From: Campylobacteraceae bacterium
GTDB lineage: Bacteria; Campylobacterota; Campylobacteria; Campylobacterales; Sulfurovaceae
Length of the DNA: 14,976 nucleotides
Direction: 5' to 3'
Assembly (NCBI GenBank): GCA_027081065.1
Contig: JALWLW010000080.1
Span: 1-14,976 of the forward strand
A program made the translations under genes and the position numbers. The notes beneath the pieces were generated by a model that saw only the letters and a program-made list of their open reading frames with translations, did not search any database and was not told the origin of the DNA. Position 1 is the stretch's first letter. Every line of letters begins with the position of its first letter. This document shows, piece after piece, positions 1 to 6,889 of the stretch.

Positions 1-455
1 TATGCAAATGGAGAGAGTGACTTTGGAAGTGTTTGACGACCAACTTTAAAGAAAGTATCATTAAGGTTATAAGTAATGTATGCTTGTGTAATTGCAGCAG
101 ATTCTACTTGAGCATCACCACCACCAATAAATGGGAAAGCAAAGTTATTTGGATTTCCTATATCATCATTAGCATGAGCACCTGGGATATTAGTTAGGCT
201 AGAACTCTGACCAATAGCAGATACTTCAAAACCTGCACCAAAACCCGAAACTAAATTTTTGTTGGTTGCTCCAAGTTGTAAACCTGTTGCAGCATAGGTA
301 GTGTCACTTGAAAAAAGATCTCCTGTGCCATGAGCATCTACAGATTGTGTATATGCTACTGCTTGACCGTTAAAGTCCCAAGCTTCTTCTGCCATTGCAC
401 CTGTTGTAATAGTCATTGCAGCGATTGCTGCTAAACTTAAATTTGTAATCTTCAT
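1..455 (-). CDS. Opr/MOMP-like outer-membrane porin, N-terminal part (truncated by window edge)
   Basis: Seen: an open frame begins at an ATG (complement of 453-455) and stays open for 151 codons to the left edge. The first ~22 residues form a signal peptide (MKITNLSLAAIAAMTITTG then AMA, with probable cleavage before EEAWDF). The mature part is rich in Gly, Ser, Asn and aromatic residues, and residues ~132-151 include KVGRQTLPKSLSPFA. Family knowledge: a 'GRQ' strand soon after the signal peptide is typical of OprD-like and major outer-membrane porins of Campylobacterota, which form beta-barrel diffusion channels. An excellent ribosome-binding site, AAAGGAG (complement of 461-467), fixes the start. 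The gene is downstream of, and co-oriented with, the tRNA cluster but has its own long leader. The C-terminal barrel is outside the window, so substrate and exact subfamily cannot be given. Confidence 0.75.
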   Translation of the reverse strand, partial: MKITNLSLAAIAAMTITTGAMAEEAWDFNGQAVAYTQSVDAHGTGDLFSSDTTYAATGLQLGATNKNLVSGFGAGFEVSAIGQSSSLTNIPGAHANDDIGNPNNFAFPFIGGGDAQVESAAITQAYITYNLNDTFFKVGRQTLPKSLSPFA

Positions 456-794
456 ATTTTCTCCTTTATGATTGCATTTAAAAGCACTGCGAATTCCAAT
501 CAAAGAAACTCATCAATCTAATAAATTTACATCCCCATAATAACAATCATAACCTTATTTTTTCTTGATATCTCTTAGTTTTTCTCTATTTTTATTTACT
601 TTGGGTTATTTTATAGTGCAAGTAAATAGTTGTCTATTTGTTTTTGTTAACTTATAAACATGTTAAAGCCCATAATTAAGGGATTTTCTAAATTTATGAC
701 TAATGGTGTTACTTTTTAAAAAAATTAACGAATAATTAACAGATTTAAATTACATAGTAAAAAAACTAAAAAAAAAGAAGATTTTTTAAGATTA
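456..794. other. Intergenic region: porin leader/promoter and end of the tRNA transcript
   Basis: No gene is visible here. The minus strand must hold the porin promoter. The best candidate -10 is TATAAA (complement of 610-615), preceded by an AT-rich stretch without a convincing -35, and it would give a leader of roughly 145 nt. TATGAT- and TATTAT-like hexamers nearer the gene are alternatives, so the assignment is weak. Next to the tRNA-Ser end, the minus strand carries T-rich tracts (complement of about 742-790) that could help end the tRNA transcript, but no convincing hairpin precedes them. Confidence 0.5.
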
Positions 795-882
795 TGGCCG
801 GGAGAGGGAGATTCGAACTCCCGGAGGTATAACCCTCACCGGTTTTCAAGACCGGCACATTCGACCACTCTGACATCTCCCG
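795..882 (-). tRNA. tRNA-Ser (anticodon UGA)
   Basis: The reverse complement folds as an 88-nt class II tRNA. The acceptor stem is CGGGAGA paired with TCTCCCG, followed by discriminator G and an encoded CCA (complement of 795-797). The anticodon loop CTTGAAA gives TGA (complement of 846-848), there is a long variable arm as expected for Ser, and the T-arm is GGGAG-TTCGAAT-CTCCC. It reads UCA and other UCN codons. It is the last gene of the four-tRNA cluster, 75 nt after tRNA-Cys, so it could also have its own promoter. Confidence 0.96.
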
Positions 883-957
883 ACATTAGTTTAAGCAAGT
901 GCTTAAATTGAAAAAATTTTATCTAAGAAAAGATAAAAATAAAATTATACTTTATTT

Positions 958-1033
958 TGGAGGAGCCAACCAGACTCGAACTGGTGAATAGCAGATTTGC
1001 AATCTACGGCCTTACCAACTTGGCGATGGCTCC
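958..1033 (-). tRNA. tRNA-Cys (anticodon GCA)
   Basis: The reverse complement gives a 76-nt tRNA with acceptor stem GGAGCCA/TGGCTCC, discriminator T and encoded CCA. The anticodon loop TTGCAAA holds GCA (complement of 998-1000), and the T-arm contains GTTCGAGTC. The U discriminator (position 73) is the classic identity element for cysteinyl-tRNA synthetase. It lies 26 nt downstream of tRNA-Leu in the same transcript. Confidence 0.96.
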
Positions 1034-1059
1034 AGTTTCTACTACAAAAGTAAATCTTA

Positions 1060-1147
1060 TGGTGCCCGGAGCCGGACTTGAACCGGCACGGTCGCAATGA
1101 CCGGGGGATTTTAAGTCCCCTGTGTCTACCAATTCCACCACCCGGGC
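1060..1147 (-). tRNA. tRNA-Leu (anticodon UAA)
   Basis: The reverse complement gives an 88-nt class II tRNA with acceptor stem GCCCGGG/TCCGGGC (the innermost pair is G-U), discriminator A and encoded CCA. The anticodon loop CTTAAAA gives TAA (complement of 1111-1113), with a long variable arm. It reads UUA/UUG. UUA is a heavily used leucine codon in the neighbouring AT-rich genes, so this should be a major tRNA in this genome. Confidence 0.96.
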
Positions 1148-1202
1148 ATAATTGGACACCAAAACTAAAGATAAAATTTCAAATAACATAACTTAAATGT
1201 AT

Positions 1203-1277
1203 TGGAGCGAGAAAGGAGGTTCGAACTCCCGACCCCAACCTTGGCAAGGTTATGCTCTACCACTGAGCTATTCTCGC
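1203..1277 (-). tRNA. tRNA-Gly (anticodon GCC)
   Basis: The reverse complement gives a 75-nt tRNA with acceptor stem GCGAGAA/TTCTCGC, discriminator T and encoded CCA. The anticodon loop contains GCC (complement of 1243-1245), and a GTTCGAACC T-loop region is present. It is the first gene of the cluster, about 38 nt downstream of the predicted transcription start. Confidence 0.96.
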
Positions 1278-1321
1278 ATACTCACAAGGATTTGTGTCCA
1301 GTACTTTTAAATTGGAGTGCG

Positions 1322-1350
1322 ATTATAACCAAGATTTTTTTGTTTGTAAA
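1322..1350 (-). promoter_or_regulatory. Sigma-70-type promoter of the tRNA cluster
   Basis: On the minus strand, a TTTACA -35 (complement of 1345-1350) is followed after exactly 17 bp by a perfect TATAAT -10 (complement of 1322-1327). The predicted start near 1315 lies ~38 nt before tRNA-Gly. It is the strongest promoter match on this side and the only convincing one upstream of the cluster, so the four tRNAs are probably co-transcribed. Confidence 0.8.
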
Positions 1351-1366
1351 GGTTTTTGGGTATAAT
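1338..1366 (+). promoter_or_regulatory. Probable ilvD promoter
   Basis: A perfect TATAAT (1361-1366) lies 39 nt before the ilvD ATG. Only a T-rich stretch (TTTTGT at 1338-1343) occupies the -35 position, as is common in Campylobacterota, where -35 elements are weak. It lies back to back with, and partly over, the divergent tRNA promoter. Confidence 0.55.
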
Positions 1367-1405
1367 TTTTGAAATTTATTAAAATGTACTAATTAAAGGA
1401 AAAAA

Positions 1406-3094
1406 ATGAGAAGTGACATTGTAAAAAAAGGACATAACAGAGCACCCCATCGTTCTTTGTTTAGAGCAACTGGATTAAAAGATGAAGATTTTGCTAAACC
1501 ATTTATTGGAGTAGCAAACTCTTTCATAGAAATTATTCCTGGACACTTCTTTTTAAATAAAGTAGCTGAGATTATTAAAGATGAAATTAAAAAAGCTGGT
1601 TGTGTACCTTTTGAATTTAATACCATTGGGGTAGATGATGGAATTGCCATGGGTCATGATGGAATGCTTTTTTCACTGCCAAGCCGTGAGATTATTGCCA
1701 ACTCCATTGAAACGGTTATGAATGCACATAAACTTGATGCTATGATTGCTATTCCTAACTGTGATAAAATTGTTCCTGGAATGATAATGGGTGCTTTACG
1801 TGTTAATGTACCTACCGTATTTGTTTCAGGTGGACCAATGGCTAAAGGTTACACTAAAGATGGAGAGCCGATTGACTTGGCTACGGCTTTTGAAGCAGTA
1901 GGAAAATTTGAAGCTGGAGAAATTACAGAAGAAGAACTAACAGACATTGAATGTAATGCTTGTCCAAGTGGGGGAAGCTGTTCTGGAATGTTTACGGCAA
2001 ACTCTATGAACACTCTTATGGAAGCCATGGGTATAGCCCTTCCTGGCAATGGAACTATTTTAGCACTGACCAAAGAGCGTGAAGAACTTTACCGAAAAGC
2101 TGCCAGACGTGTTTGTGAAATTGCCTTGATGGGTGAGCAAAAATCCTCTGTATATAATATAAGAAATATACTTAATGAAAATGCCATTAAAAATGCTTTT
2201 GCTGTGGACATGGCAATGGGTGGAAGTTCGAATACAGTCTTACACATGTTAGCCATTGCTAGAGAGGCTGAAGTTGACTTTAACCTTTCTGACATTAATG
2301 CTATTTCTAAACGTGTTTCCCATATTGCTAAAATAAGTCCAAGCTTAAGTACTGTTCACATGCAAGACATTGACAAAGCTGGTGGGGTAACTGCTGTGAT
2401 GCATGAGATGAACAAACGTGGAGATGGTGTACTCTTTAACAACTTAACCATTACAGGTGAGATGTTAAATGAACGTATAGCTAATGCTGAGATTAAAGAC
2501 ACCAATATTATCCATACCATTGATAACCCTTACTCAGAAGTAGGGGGATTGGCTATTTTATATGGTAACTTAGCTGAACAAGGTGCTGTTATTAAAACAG
2601 CAGGAATTACAGGTGACCGTATCTTTACAGGAACAGCTGTTTGTTTTAATTCACAAGATGAATGTATTTCAGGGATTATCAACGGTAAGGTAAAAGCTGG
2701 AAATGTTGTGGTCATTCGTTACGAAGGACCAAAAGGAGGACCGGGTATGCAAGAGATGCTAGCCCCTACTTCACTTATTATGGGTATGGGTCTTGGTGCT
2801 TCTGTGGCACTCATTACCGATGGTCGTTTCTCTGGGGCTACTAGAGGAGCTAGTATTGGACATGTTAGTCCAGAGGCTGCTGAAGGTGGTATGATAGGAC
2901 TTGTTGAAGATGGAGATGAAATTCATATTGATGTTGACCAATATATTTTACAAGTAAATATCTCTGAGGAGGAAATTGCCAAAAGAAAAGCCAATTTTAC
3001 ACCACTTGTTAAACCACTTAGTAGTAAATGGTTAAAACAATACAGAGCCTTGGTTACTAATGCTAGTTCTGGTGCTGTTTTAGAAGCTGAATAG
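1406..3094 (+). CDS. ilvD: Dihydroxy-acid dehydratase
   Basis: The enzyme converts 2,3-dihydroxy-isovalerate and 2,3-dihydroxy-3-methylvalerate to the 2-oxo acids that precede valine, leucine and isoleucine; it is cytosolic. Seen: 562 residues, the normal family length, with the hallmark motifs PNCDK (Cys119), [18 protein letters not shown] (183-200, cluster Cys192), [11 protein letters not shown] and [10 protein letters not shown] (472-481, with the presumed catalytic Ser476). At the position where [2Fe-2S] relatives have PCN, this protein has PGH (residues 45-47), as in the E. coli enzyme. This suggests the oxygen-labile [4Fe-4S] type, which is an inference. AAAGGA (from ~1396) precedes the ATG. 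It stands alone, divergent from the tRNAs and convergent with the Sel1 gene. The homologous sugar-acid dehydratases (Edd and relatives) are the main alternative, but these motifs favour IlvD. Confidence 0.97.
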   Translation: MRSDIVKKGHNRAPHRSLFRATGLKDEDFAKPFIGVANSFIEIIPGHFFLNKVAEIIKDEIKKAGCVPFEFNTIGVDDGIAMGHDGMLFSLPSREIIANSIETVMNAHKLDAMIAIPNCDKIVPGMIMGALRVNVPTVFVSGGPMAKGYTKDGEPIDLATAFEAVGKFEAGEITEEELTDIECNACPSGGSCSGMFTANSMNTLMEAMGIALPGNGTILALTKEREELYRKAARRVCEIALMGEQKSSVYNIRNILNENAIKNAFAVDMAMGGSSNTVLHMLAIAREAEVDFNLSDINAISKRVSHIAKISPSLSTVHMQDIDKAGGVTAVMHEMNKRGDGVLFNNLTITGEMLNERIANAEIKDTNIIHTIDNPYSEVGGLAILYGNLAEQGAVIKTAGITGDRIFTGTAVCFNSQDECISGIINGKVKAGNVVVIRYEGPKGGPGMQEMLAPTSLIMGMGLGASVALITDGRFSGATRGASIGHVSPEAAEGGMIGLVEDGDEIHIDVDQYILQVNISEEEIAKRKANFTPLVKPLSSKWLKQYRALVTNASSGAVLEAE

Positions 3095-3106
3095 TCTTTA
3101 TCATTG

Positions 3107-3131
3107 TAAGAGTGTTCATAGAACACTCTTA
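3107..3131. terminator. Inverted repeat between convergent ilvD and Sel1 genes
   Basis: TAAGAGTGTTC (3107-3117) and GAACACTCTTA (3121-3131) form a perfect 11-bp stem with a 3-nt loop, placed exactly between two convergent genes. The stop codon of the minus-strand gene lies inside the stem. Neither side has a strong T-run, so it may block read-through or stabilise the 3' ends rather than act as a classical intrinsic terminator. Confidence 0.55.
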
Positions 3132-4079
3132 ACGATATAAGTCACCTAAATGTTTACAACTTTGACTCTGCTTTCGTTGACAAGCTTTTTCAAAAAAGAG
3201 ACGGGCTTTTTCAACTTCATCTTGTTTCTCATAATATAGACCAACACGATAGCACATTGTTCCTCCCTCTTTAGACCTATTACATGCATCAATTGATTCT
3301 TTTAAATCTTGTTCCTCTTTAATCTCATAAATATACTTTCCTAAAACATTCTCAAGCTTATTACAACTATGACTATCACCTAAAAGACATGCTTTTTTAT
3401 AAAGTTGCTTGGCTGAAACTGTATTTCCCTGCTTCTCTTTTAAGTGTGCCAAATTATTACACCCTGATACTTCACCCATATCACAAGCATCAAAATAATA
3501 CGACATTGCTTTACTTACATTTGCCCGAAAATATTTTCCATGTTCATACATAAAACCCAAATCATTACATCCTGCACCAATACCATTTTCACAAGCTTGT
3601 TTAAAATAATGTACAGCAGAGTAGTAATCCCGTCTCGTACCCTCTCCATGATAATACATTGAACCTACATTATAACAGGCCTCCATCTCTTCAAGTTTAC
3701 AAGCTTTCTTATAAAGCCTGATGGCTGTCCAATTATTTTTACCAATACCTTTACCATGATTTAACATATATGCTAAGTTATTACAACCTTGAGCATTCTC
3801 TAACTCACATGCTTTTTTATAAAACTCCACAGCTTCTTCATAATCTACTGAAGCAATATCACTCTCTTTCCCATAATGATACATATCTCCCAACTCATTA
3901 CAAACACGTGCATTTTCATATTCACATGCTTTTTTATAATAACTTAAAGATTTTGCTTCTGTAAATGAAGAGATTTCATCTACCGAGGAGACAGACTTTC
4001 CTATATCTTTACGAAAAAGTATTCCCAAGATAATTAAAATACCTAAAACGAAAGCTATCTTAAATTTTTTATCAAACAT
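3129..4079 (-). CDS. Sel1-like repeat protein with eight Cys pairs, membrane-anchored or periplasmic
   Basis: Seen: 316 residues. Residues ~7-22 are a hydrophobic segment preceded by Lys, acting as a signal peptide or membrane anchor. The rest is a run of ~36-residue helical repeats of the form A-x-x-Y/F-Y/F-K-K-A-C-x7-C-N-x-L-G-x-M-Y. Cys pairs occur at 52/60, 91/99, 127/135, 163/171, 199/207, 231/239, 266/276 and 300/308; all are C-x7-C except 266/276. Family knowledge: this is the pattern of the Helicobacter cysteine-rich proteins (Hcp) and other Campylobacterota Sel1-like repeat proteins, in which each pair makes a disulfide bridging the two helices of a repeat in the periplasm or outside. 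Such solenoids bind proteins or peptides; the partner here is unknown. AAGGAAA precedes the ATG. A promoter and tandem direct repeats lie just upstream. Confidence 0.88.
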   Translation of the reverse strand: MFDKKFKIAFVLGILIILGILFRKDIGKSVSSVDEISSFTEAKSLSYYKKACEYENARVCNELGDMYHYGKESDIASVDYEEAVEFYKKACELENAQGCNNLAYMLNHGKGIGKNNWTAIRLYKKACKLEEMEACYNVGSMYYHGEGTRRDYYSAVHYFKQACENGIGAGCNDLGFMYEHGKYFRANVSKAMSYYFDACDMGEVSGCNNLAHLKEKQGNTVSAKQLYKKACLLGDSHSCNKLENVLGKYIYEIKEEQDLKESIDACNRSKEGGTMCYRVGLYYEKQDEVEKARLFFEKACQRKQSQSCKHLGDLYR

Positions 4080-4132
4080 TGTTTTCCTTTCTTTAATACA
4101 TAGAAGAATATCTCATTTTTGATTTAAATTAA

Positions 4133-4138
4133 ATTATA
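4133..4138 (-). promoter_or_regulatory. Candidate -10 of the Sel1-repeat gene
   Basis: A TATAAT hexamer on the minus strand (complement of 4133-4138) predicts a start near 4126 and a ~47-nt leader. No good -35 is present: its place is taken by one copy of the 19-bp direct repeat, which would fit a promoter helped by an activator. Confidence 0.45.
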
Positions 4139-4147
4139 TCTATAATT

Positions 4148-4196
4148 ACACAAAATAAAATATGTTATAAAAAATTAACACAAAATAAAATATGTT
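4148..4196. repeat. Tandem 19-bp direct repeats, 30-bp period, in a divergent promoter region
   Basis: ACACAAAATAAAATATGTT occurs exactly at 4148-4166 and again at 4178-4196. The 30-bp period equals close to three helical turns, so a protein bound to both copies would sit on one face of the DNA. The copies cover about -22 to -40 and -52 to -70 of the candidate Sel1 gene start. They may be a regulator site; the extreme AT content means chance or slippage duplication is possible. Confidence 0.6.
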
Positions 4197-4274
4197 TTAT
4201 TAAGTTTTCAAATTGATTTAATCAAATTTTGTATTTATATAATTTTTTTAAAATTTCTAACAAAAAACTGTCGT

Positions 4275-4280
4275 TATACT
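4275..4280 (+). promoter_or_regulatory. TATACT -10-like box directly upstream of the NlpC/P60 gene
   Basis: TATACT ends only 6 nt before the ATG at 4287, so transcription starting at the usual distance would begin at or next to the A of the start codon. No clear -35 exists (AATTTC at 4252-4257). If used, this promoter would make a leaderless or nearly leaderless mRNA. Confidence 0.4.
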
Positions 4281-4286
4281 AAAAGT

Positions 4287-4958
4287 ATGAAAAAAACAAA
4301 ACTATTTAATTTAACCATACTAAGTACAATTCTTCTATTTTCAGCTTGTTCAGATTCTCAAGATAAACTCCAAGCTAATACTACAAATAAAAATGTCTCA
4401 ATATATAGTATCATGGGTATTACTGAACCGACTAAAGAGGATTTTTCCTCTAATTCCAATAATACACAAGCAATGATTTCTCCAAATATTACTTATGTTT
4501 CATACAAGAAAAAGCCATCTAACTTCTACTACTTTAATCAAAAGAAACAACAATTAATCAACGAAATAGAAGTACGAGCAAAAAGTTTTTTAGGTGTTCC
4601 CTATGTCTGGGGTGCAACAGGACCTAATACCTTTGACTGCTCTGGATTTACACAATGGGTTTATCGTGATGTTGGAATAAATATTCCAAGAGTCTCTAAA
4701 AATCAAGCACGGGTTGGACAATTTGTTAAATATCAAAATCTTCAACGAGGAGACATGGTTTTCTTTGATACTAAGAAAAAACGTACAGGATTAGTAAGTC
4801 ATGTTGGTATTTATTTGGGAAATGGAGACTTTATTCATGCCAGTTCAGCTGGTAAATCTGTTGTCATTTATAACTTTAATGAGAAAGAATTTTATAAAAA
4901 AAGATTTTTATGGGGACGTAGAGTAACTGACTCAAGATTACAATTTGCCTCAAATTAA
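4287..4958 (+). CDS. NlpC/P60 peptidoglycan endopeptidase, lipoprotein
   Basis: Role: NlpC/P60 cysteine peptidases cleave peptidoglycan stem peptides, typically between D-Glu and diaminopimelate. Seen: 223 residues with a lipoprotein signal (hydrophobic segment, then FSAC with lipidated Cys21), a low-complexity Asn/Ser linker to about residue 80, and a catalytic domain at ~90-213. The triad is visible: Cys118 in DCSGF, His172 in SHVGIYLG and His184 in FIHASS, with the family's VPYVWGATGP (104-113) before the Cys and RGDMVFF (154-160) between. It would be anchored to a membrane and face the periplasm. It lies upstream of two L,D-transpeptidases on the same strand (97-nt gap), so this is a peptidoglycan-remodelling neighbourhood. 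The ribosome-binding site before the ATG is weak (AAAAG). It probably has its own promoter and is not strictly in one operon with the downstream genes. Confidence 0.92.
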   Translation: MKKTKLFNLTILSTILLFSACSDSQDKLQANTTNKNVSIYSIMGITEPTKEDFSSNSNNTQAMISPNITYVSYKKKPSNFYYFNQKKQQLINEIEVRAKSFLGVPYVWGATGPNTFDCSGFTQWVYRDVGINIPRVSKNQARVGQFVKYQNLQRGDMVFFDTKKKRTGLVSHVGIYLGNGDFIHASSAGKSVVIYNFNEKEFYKKRFLWGRRVTDSRLQFASN

Positions 4959-4999
4959 AACATTTTCAAGTACTATTTGTGTCTTTTTATCTTTTTTTT

Positions 5000-5008
5000 T
5001 GCTATAAT
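5000..5008 (+). promoter_or_regulatory. Extended -10 promoter of the first L,D-transpeptidase gene
   Basis: TGC followed by TATAAT (TATAAT at 5003-5008) is a perfect extended -10, with a T-rich stretch and no strong -35 upstream. The predicted start near 5015 gives a ~41-nt leader. The same TTTTTGCTATAAT string occurs upstream of the helix-hairpin-helix gene at the right end of the window. Confidence 0.6.
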
Positions 5009-5044
5009 ATTCTTCTAAAAACTTATAGAATACTATAAAAAATT

Positions 5045-5050
5045 AAAAGG
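5045..5050 (+). promoter_or_regulatory. Ribosome-binding site supporting the GTG start at 5056
   Basis: AAAAGG ends 5 nt before GTG 5056. The first in-frame ATG would be codon 67, beyond the membrane segment, so GTG is the only sensible start. Confidence 0.75.
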
Positions 5051-5055
5051 TTCTT

Positions 5056-6810
5056 GTGCATTTCATCAAAAATATTCTTATAATTATATCTACCATTATC
5101 TTAGCTGTTATACTTGAAACTGTAACCCTAACCTCTTCTCAAGAGCTTAGTGCTATTAACAATACTTTTCAAGAACAAAGTAAGAACTATAAAAATTATG
5201 AACGAGATATCAGTCTATCTGAGATCATTTATGATGAAAAAACAACTAAAGGTTTAATGGCACTTATCATTACTAACGAAGAAGAGACCTTTAAATCTAT
5301 TTCACATAAAAAATTCATTCAAGATGTATATCAACGAAAGATGTATCGTCCTATTTGGTTTAACAATAAAGGACTTATTAAAGCAGCACTCTATGACCTT
5401 TTTGATAATATCAAAAATGATGATACTCTTGAAGAGCACGGTCCTTTAAAAAAACGATATAAACAACTTAAAAAAGAAATTGCTAATACTAAAGAGCGTA
5501 ACATAGATAATGAACTCATGCTAGATTTAAAGCTAAGTTCTCTATACCGTTCTTATATGGGACACCATCTATATGGTTCAATTCAATGGTGGAAATTTCA
5601 AAAAAAACTCAGCTCTTTACGTCGTAGAAAAATAGCTGCAAATTGGGTAACCAATAATCCAAAATATGATATTGCTGATATGTTATTACGACATAGAATT
5701 TCTCATATTGTCTCAATAACTACACCTACAAGTTTTAACTATAAAGCACTTAGTAAGGAACTTTCAAGACTAAGAAAAGTTCAACGTCAAGGAGGTTGGA
5801 AAAAGATTCCGGCATCATCCCAACTTCGTTATGGTAAATCTGGAGCACAAGTAAAACGTCTAACTTTACGTTTACATAGTGAAGGAGATTATACTTGTAG
5901 TATCTCTAAGAAAAAATTCACATATGATAAGTGTCTAAAAAAAGCTGTTAAACGTTTTCAAAAAAGACATCAAATTAAACAAACAGGAACAATCAACAAA
6001 ACCACCCGACGAAAAATGAATACTTCCGTTGATTGGAAAATTAAAAAAATACTTTTAAATCTAGACCGAATTAAACGACTTCCTAAACAAGCACCTAACG
6101 AGCGATATATTATGGTTAATATTCCCGACTTTAGACTATATTATCGAGAAAATGGTAAAAATGCATTAACCATGCGTGTTATTGTGGGTGATAAAAAACA
6201 TCATACTCCTATATTTTCAAATAAAGTTTCATTTATTGTCTTAAATCCATATTGGCTTATTCCAGATAGCATTGTACAAAAAGAGATGATTCCTGGAATT
6301 CTAAAAAATCCTGACTTTTTAGAACAAAGAGGTTATGAAGTTCGTAAAAATTACGCCTTAAAACGCCCTCCAATCGATACTTCTAAAATTGATTGGGAAA
6401 AAGTTTTACGTACAGGACAAACAAAAAAATATAAATTTATGCAACCCCCTGGACCTCGTAATGCTTTAGGAAAAATAAAATTTAAATTTCCTAATCAATT
6501 TGCTGTTTATCTTCATGATACTCCAACCAAAAAACTTTTTAATAAATACCCAAGAGCATTTTCTCATGGTTGTATTCGTGTTGCTCAACCTAAAGCTCTT
6601 TTAGCTACTTTTGCAAAACATGAACGTTCTATTAATTACAATCGAGCAAAACATACACTAAAAGGTAAAACAAAAAAACAATTAAACTTAGCACATCCAG
6701 TTCCAGTCCATATTATTTACTTGACAGCTCGAATAAAAAGTGATGGACTTTTACATTATTTACCAGATGTTTATGGTTATGATGCAAAACAAAACAGAAG
6801 CATACATTAA
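5056..6810 (+). CDS. YcbB-like L,D-transpeptidase with peptidoglycan-binding domain (copy 1)
   Basis: Role: such enzymes form 3-3 crosslinks between diaminopimelate residues of peptidoglycan (or attach proteins to it) in the periplasm, bypassing penicillin-binding proteins. Seen: 584 residues starting at GTG. Residues 5-22 are an uncleaved anchor or signal. A scaffold region at ~75-250 resembles the E. coli YcbB/LdtD N-terminal part, with a peptidoglycan-binding-like helical region at ~257-322 (LRYGKSGAQVKRL ... AVKRFQKRH). The YkuD catalytic domain at ~350-560 has His487 in YLHDTPT and the SHGCIRV motif with His504 and nucleophile Cys506. Cys281 and Cys293 sit inside the binding domain and may form a disulfide. 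It is followed after 79 nt by a paralog in the same direction, which has its own promoter. Size and order match the LdtD class rather than the small YkuD proteins. Confidence 0.92.
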   Translation: MHFIKNILIIISTIILAVILETVTLTSSQELSAINNTFQEQSKNYKNYERDISLSEIIYDEKTTKGLMALIITNEEETFKSISHKKFIQDVYQRKMYRPIWFNNKGLIKAALYDLFDNIKNDDTLEEHGPLKKRYKQLKKEIANTKERNIDNELMLDLKLSSLYRSYMGHHLYGSIQWWKFQKKLSSLRRRKIAANWVTNNPKYDIADMLLRHRISHIVSITTPTSFNYKALSKELSRLRKVQRQGGWKKIPASSQLRYGKSGAQVKRLTLRLHSEGDYTCSISKKKFTYDKCLKKAVKRFQKRHQIKQTGTINKTTRRKMNTSVDWKIKKILLNLDRIKRLPKQAPNERYIMVNIPDFRLYYRENGKNALTMRVIVGDKKHHTPIFSNKVSFIVLNPYWLIPDSIVQKEMIPGILKNPDFLEQRGYEVRKNYALKRPPIDTSKIDWEKVLRTGQTKKYKFMQPPGPRNALGKIKFKFPNQFAVYLHDTPTKKLFNKYPRAFSHGCIRVAQPKALLATFAKHERSINYNRAKHTLKGKTKKQLNLAHPVPVHIIYLTARIKSDGLLHYLPDVYGYDAKQNRSIH

Positions 6811-6832
6811 AAGATAATATTAGATTAACTTA

Positions 6833-6861
6833 TTGCATTATCAATTATTTTAGACTATACT
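6833..6861 (+). promoter_or_regulatory. Sigma-70-type promoter of the second L,D-transpeptidase gene
   Basis: TTGCAT (6833-6838), a 17-bp spacer and TATACT (6856-6861) match the consensus well. The predicted start near 6868 leaves a ~22-nt leader containing GGAAGAAGG (6876-6884). The second paralog can therefore be expressed independently of the first. Confidence 0.65.
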
Positions 6862-6889
6862 TAACTCCTTAATCAGGAAGAAGGTAAAC

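Noticed and set aside
1004..1189. Short minus-strand open frame across the tRNA cluster
   Set aside because: It is the translation of tRNA-Leu and tRNA flanks; the structured RNA genes explain the sequence.
1393..3126. Several short minus-strand open frames opposite ilvD
   Set aside because: They are antisense shadows of a well-conserved full-length gene, without ribosome-binding sites or domain signals.
3107..3131. Hairpin as a standard rho-independent terminator
   Set aside because: The stem is perfect but neither direction has a clear T-run, so it is reported only as a probable 3'-end structure.
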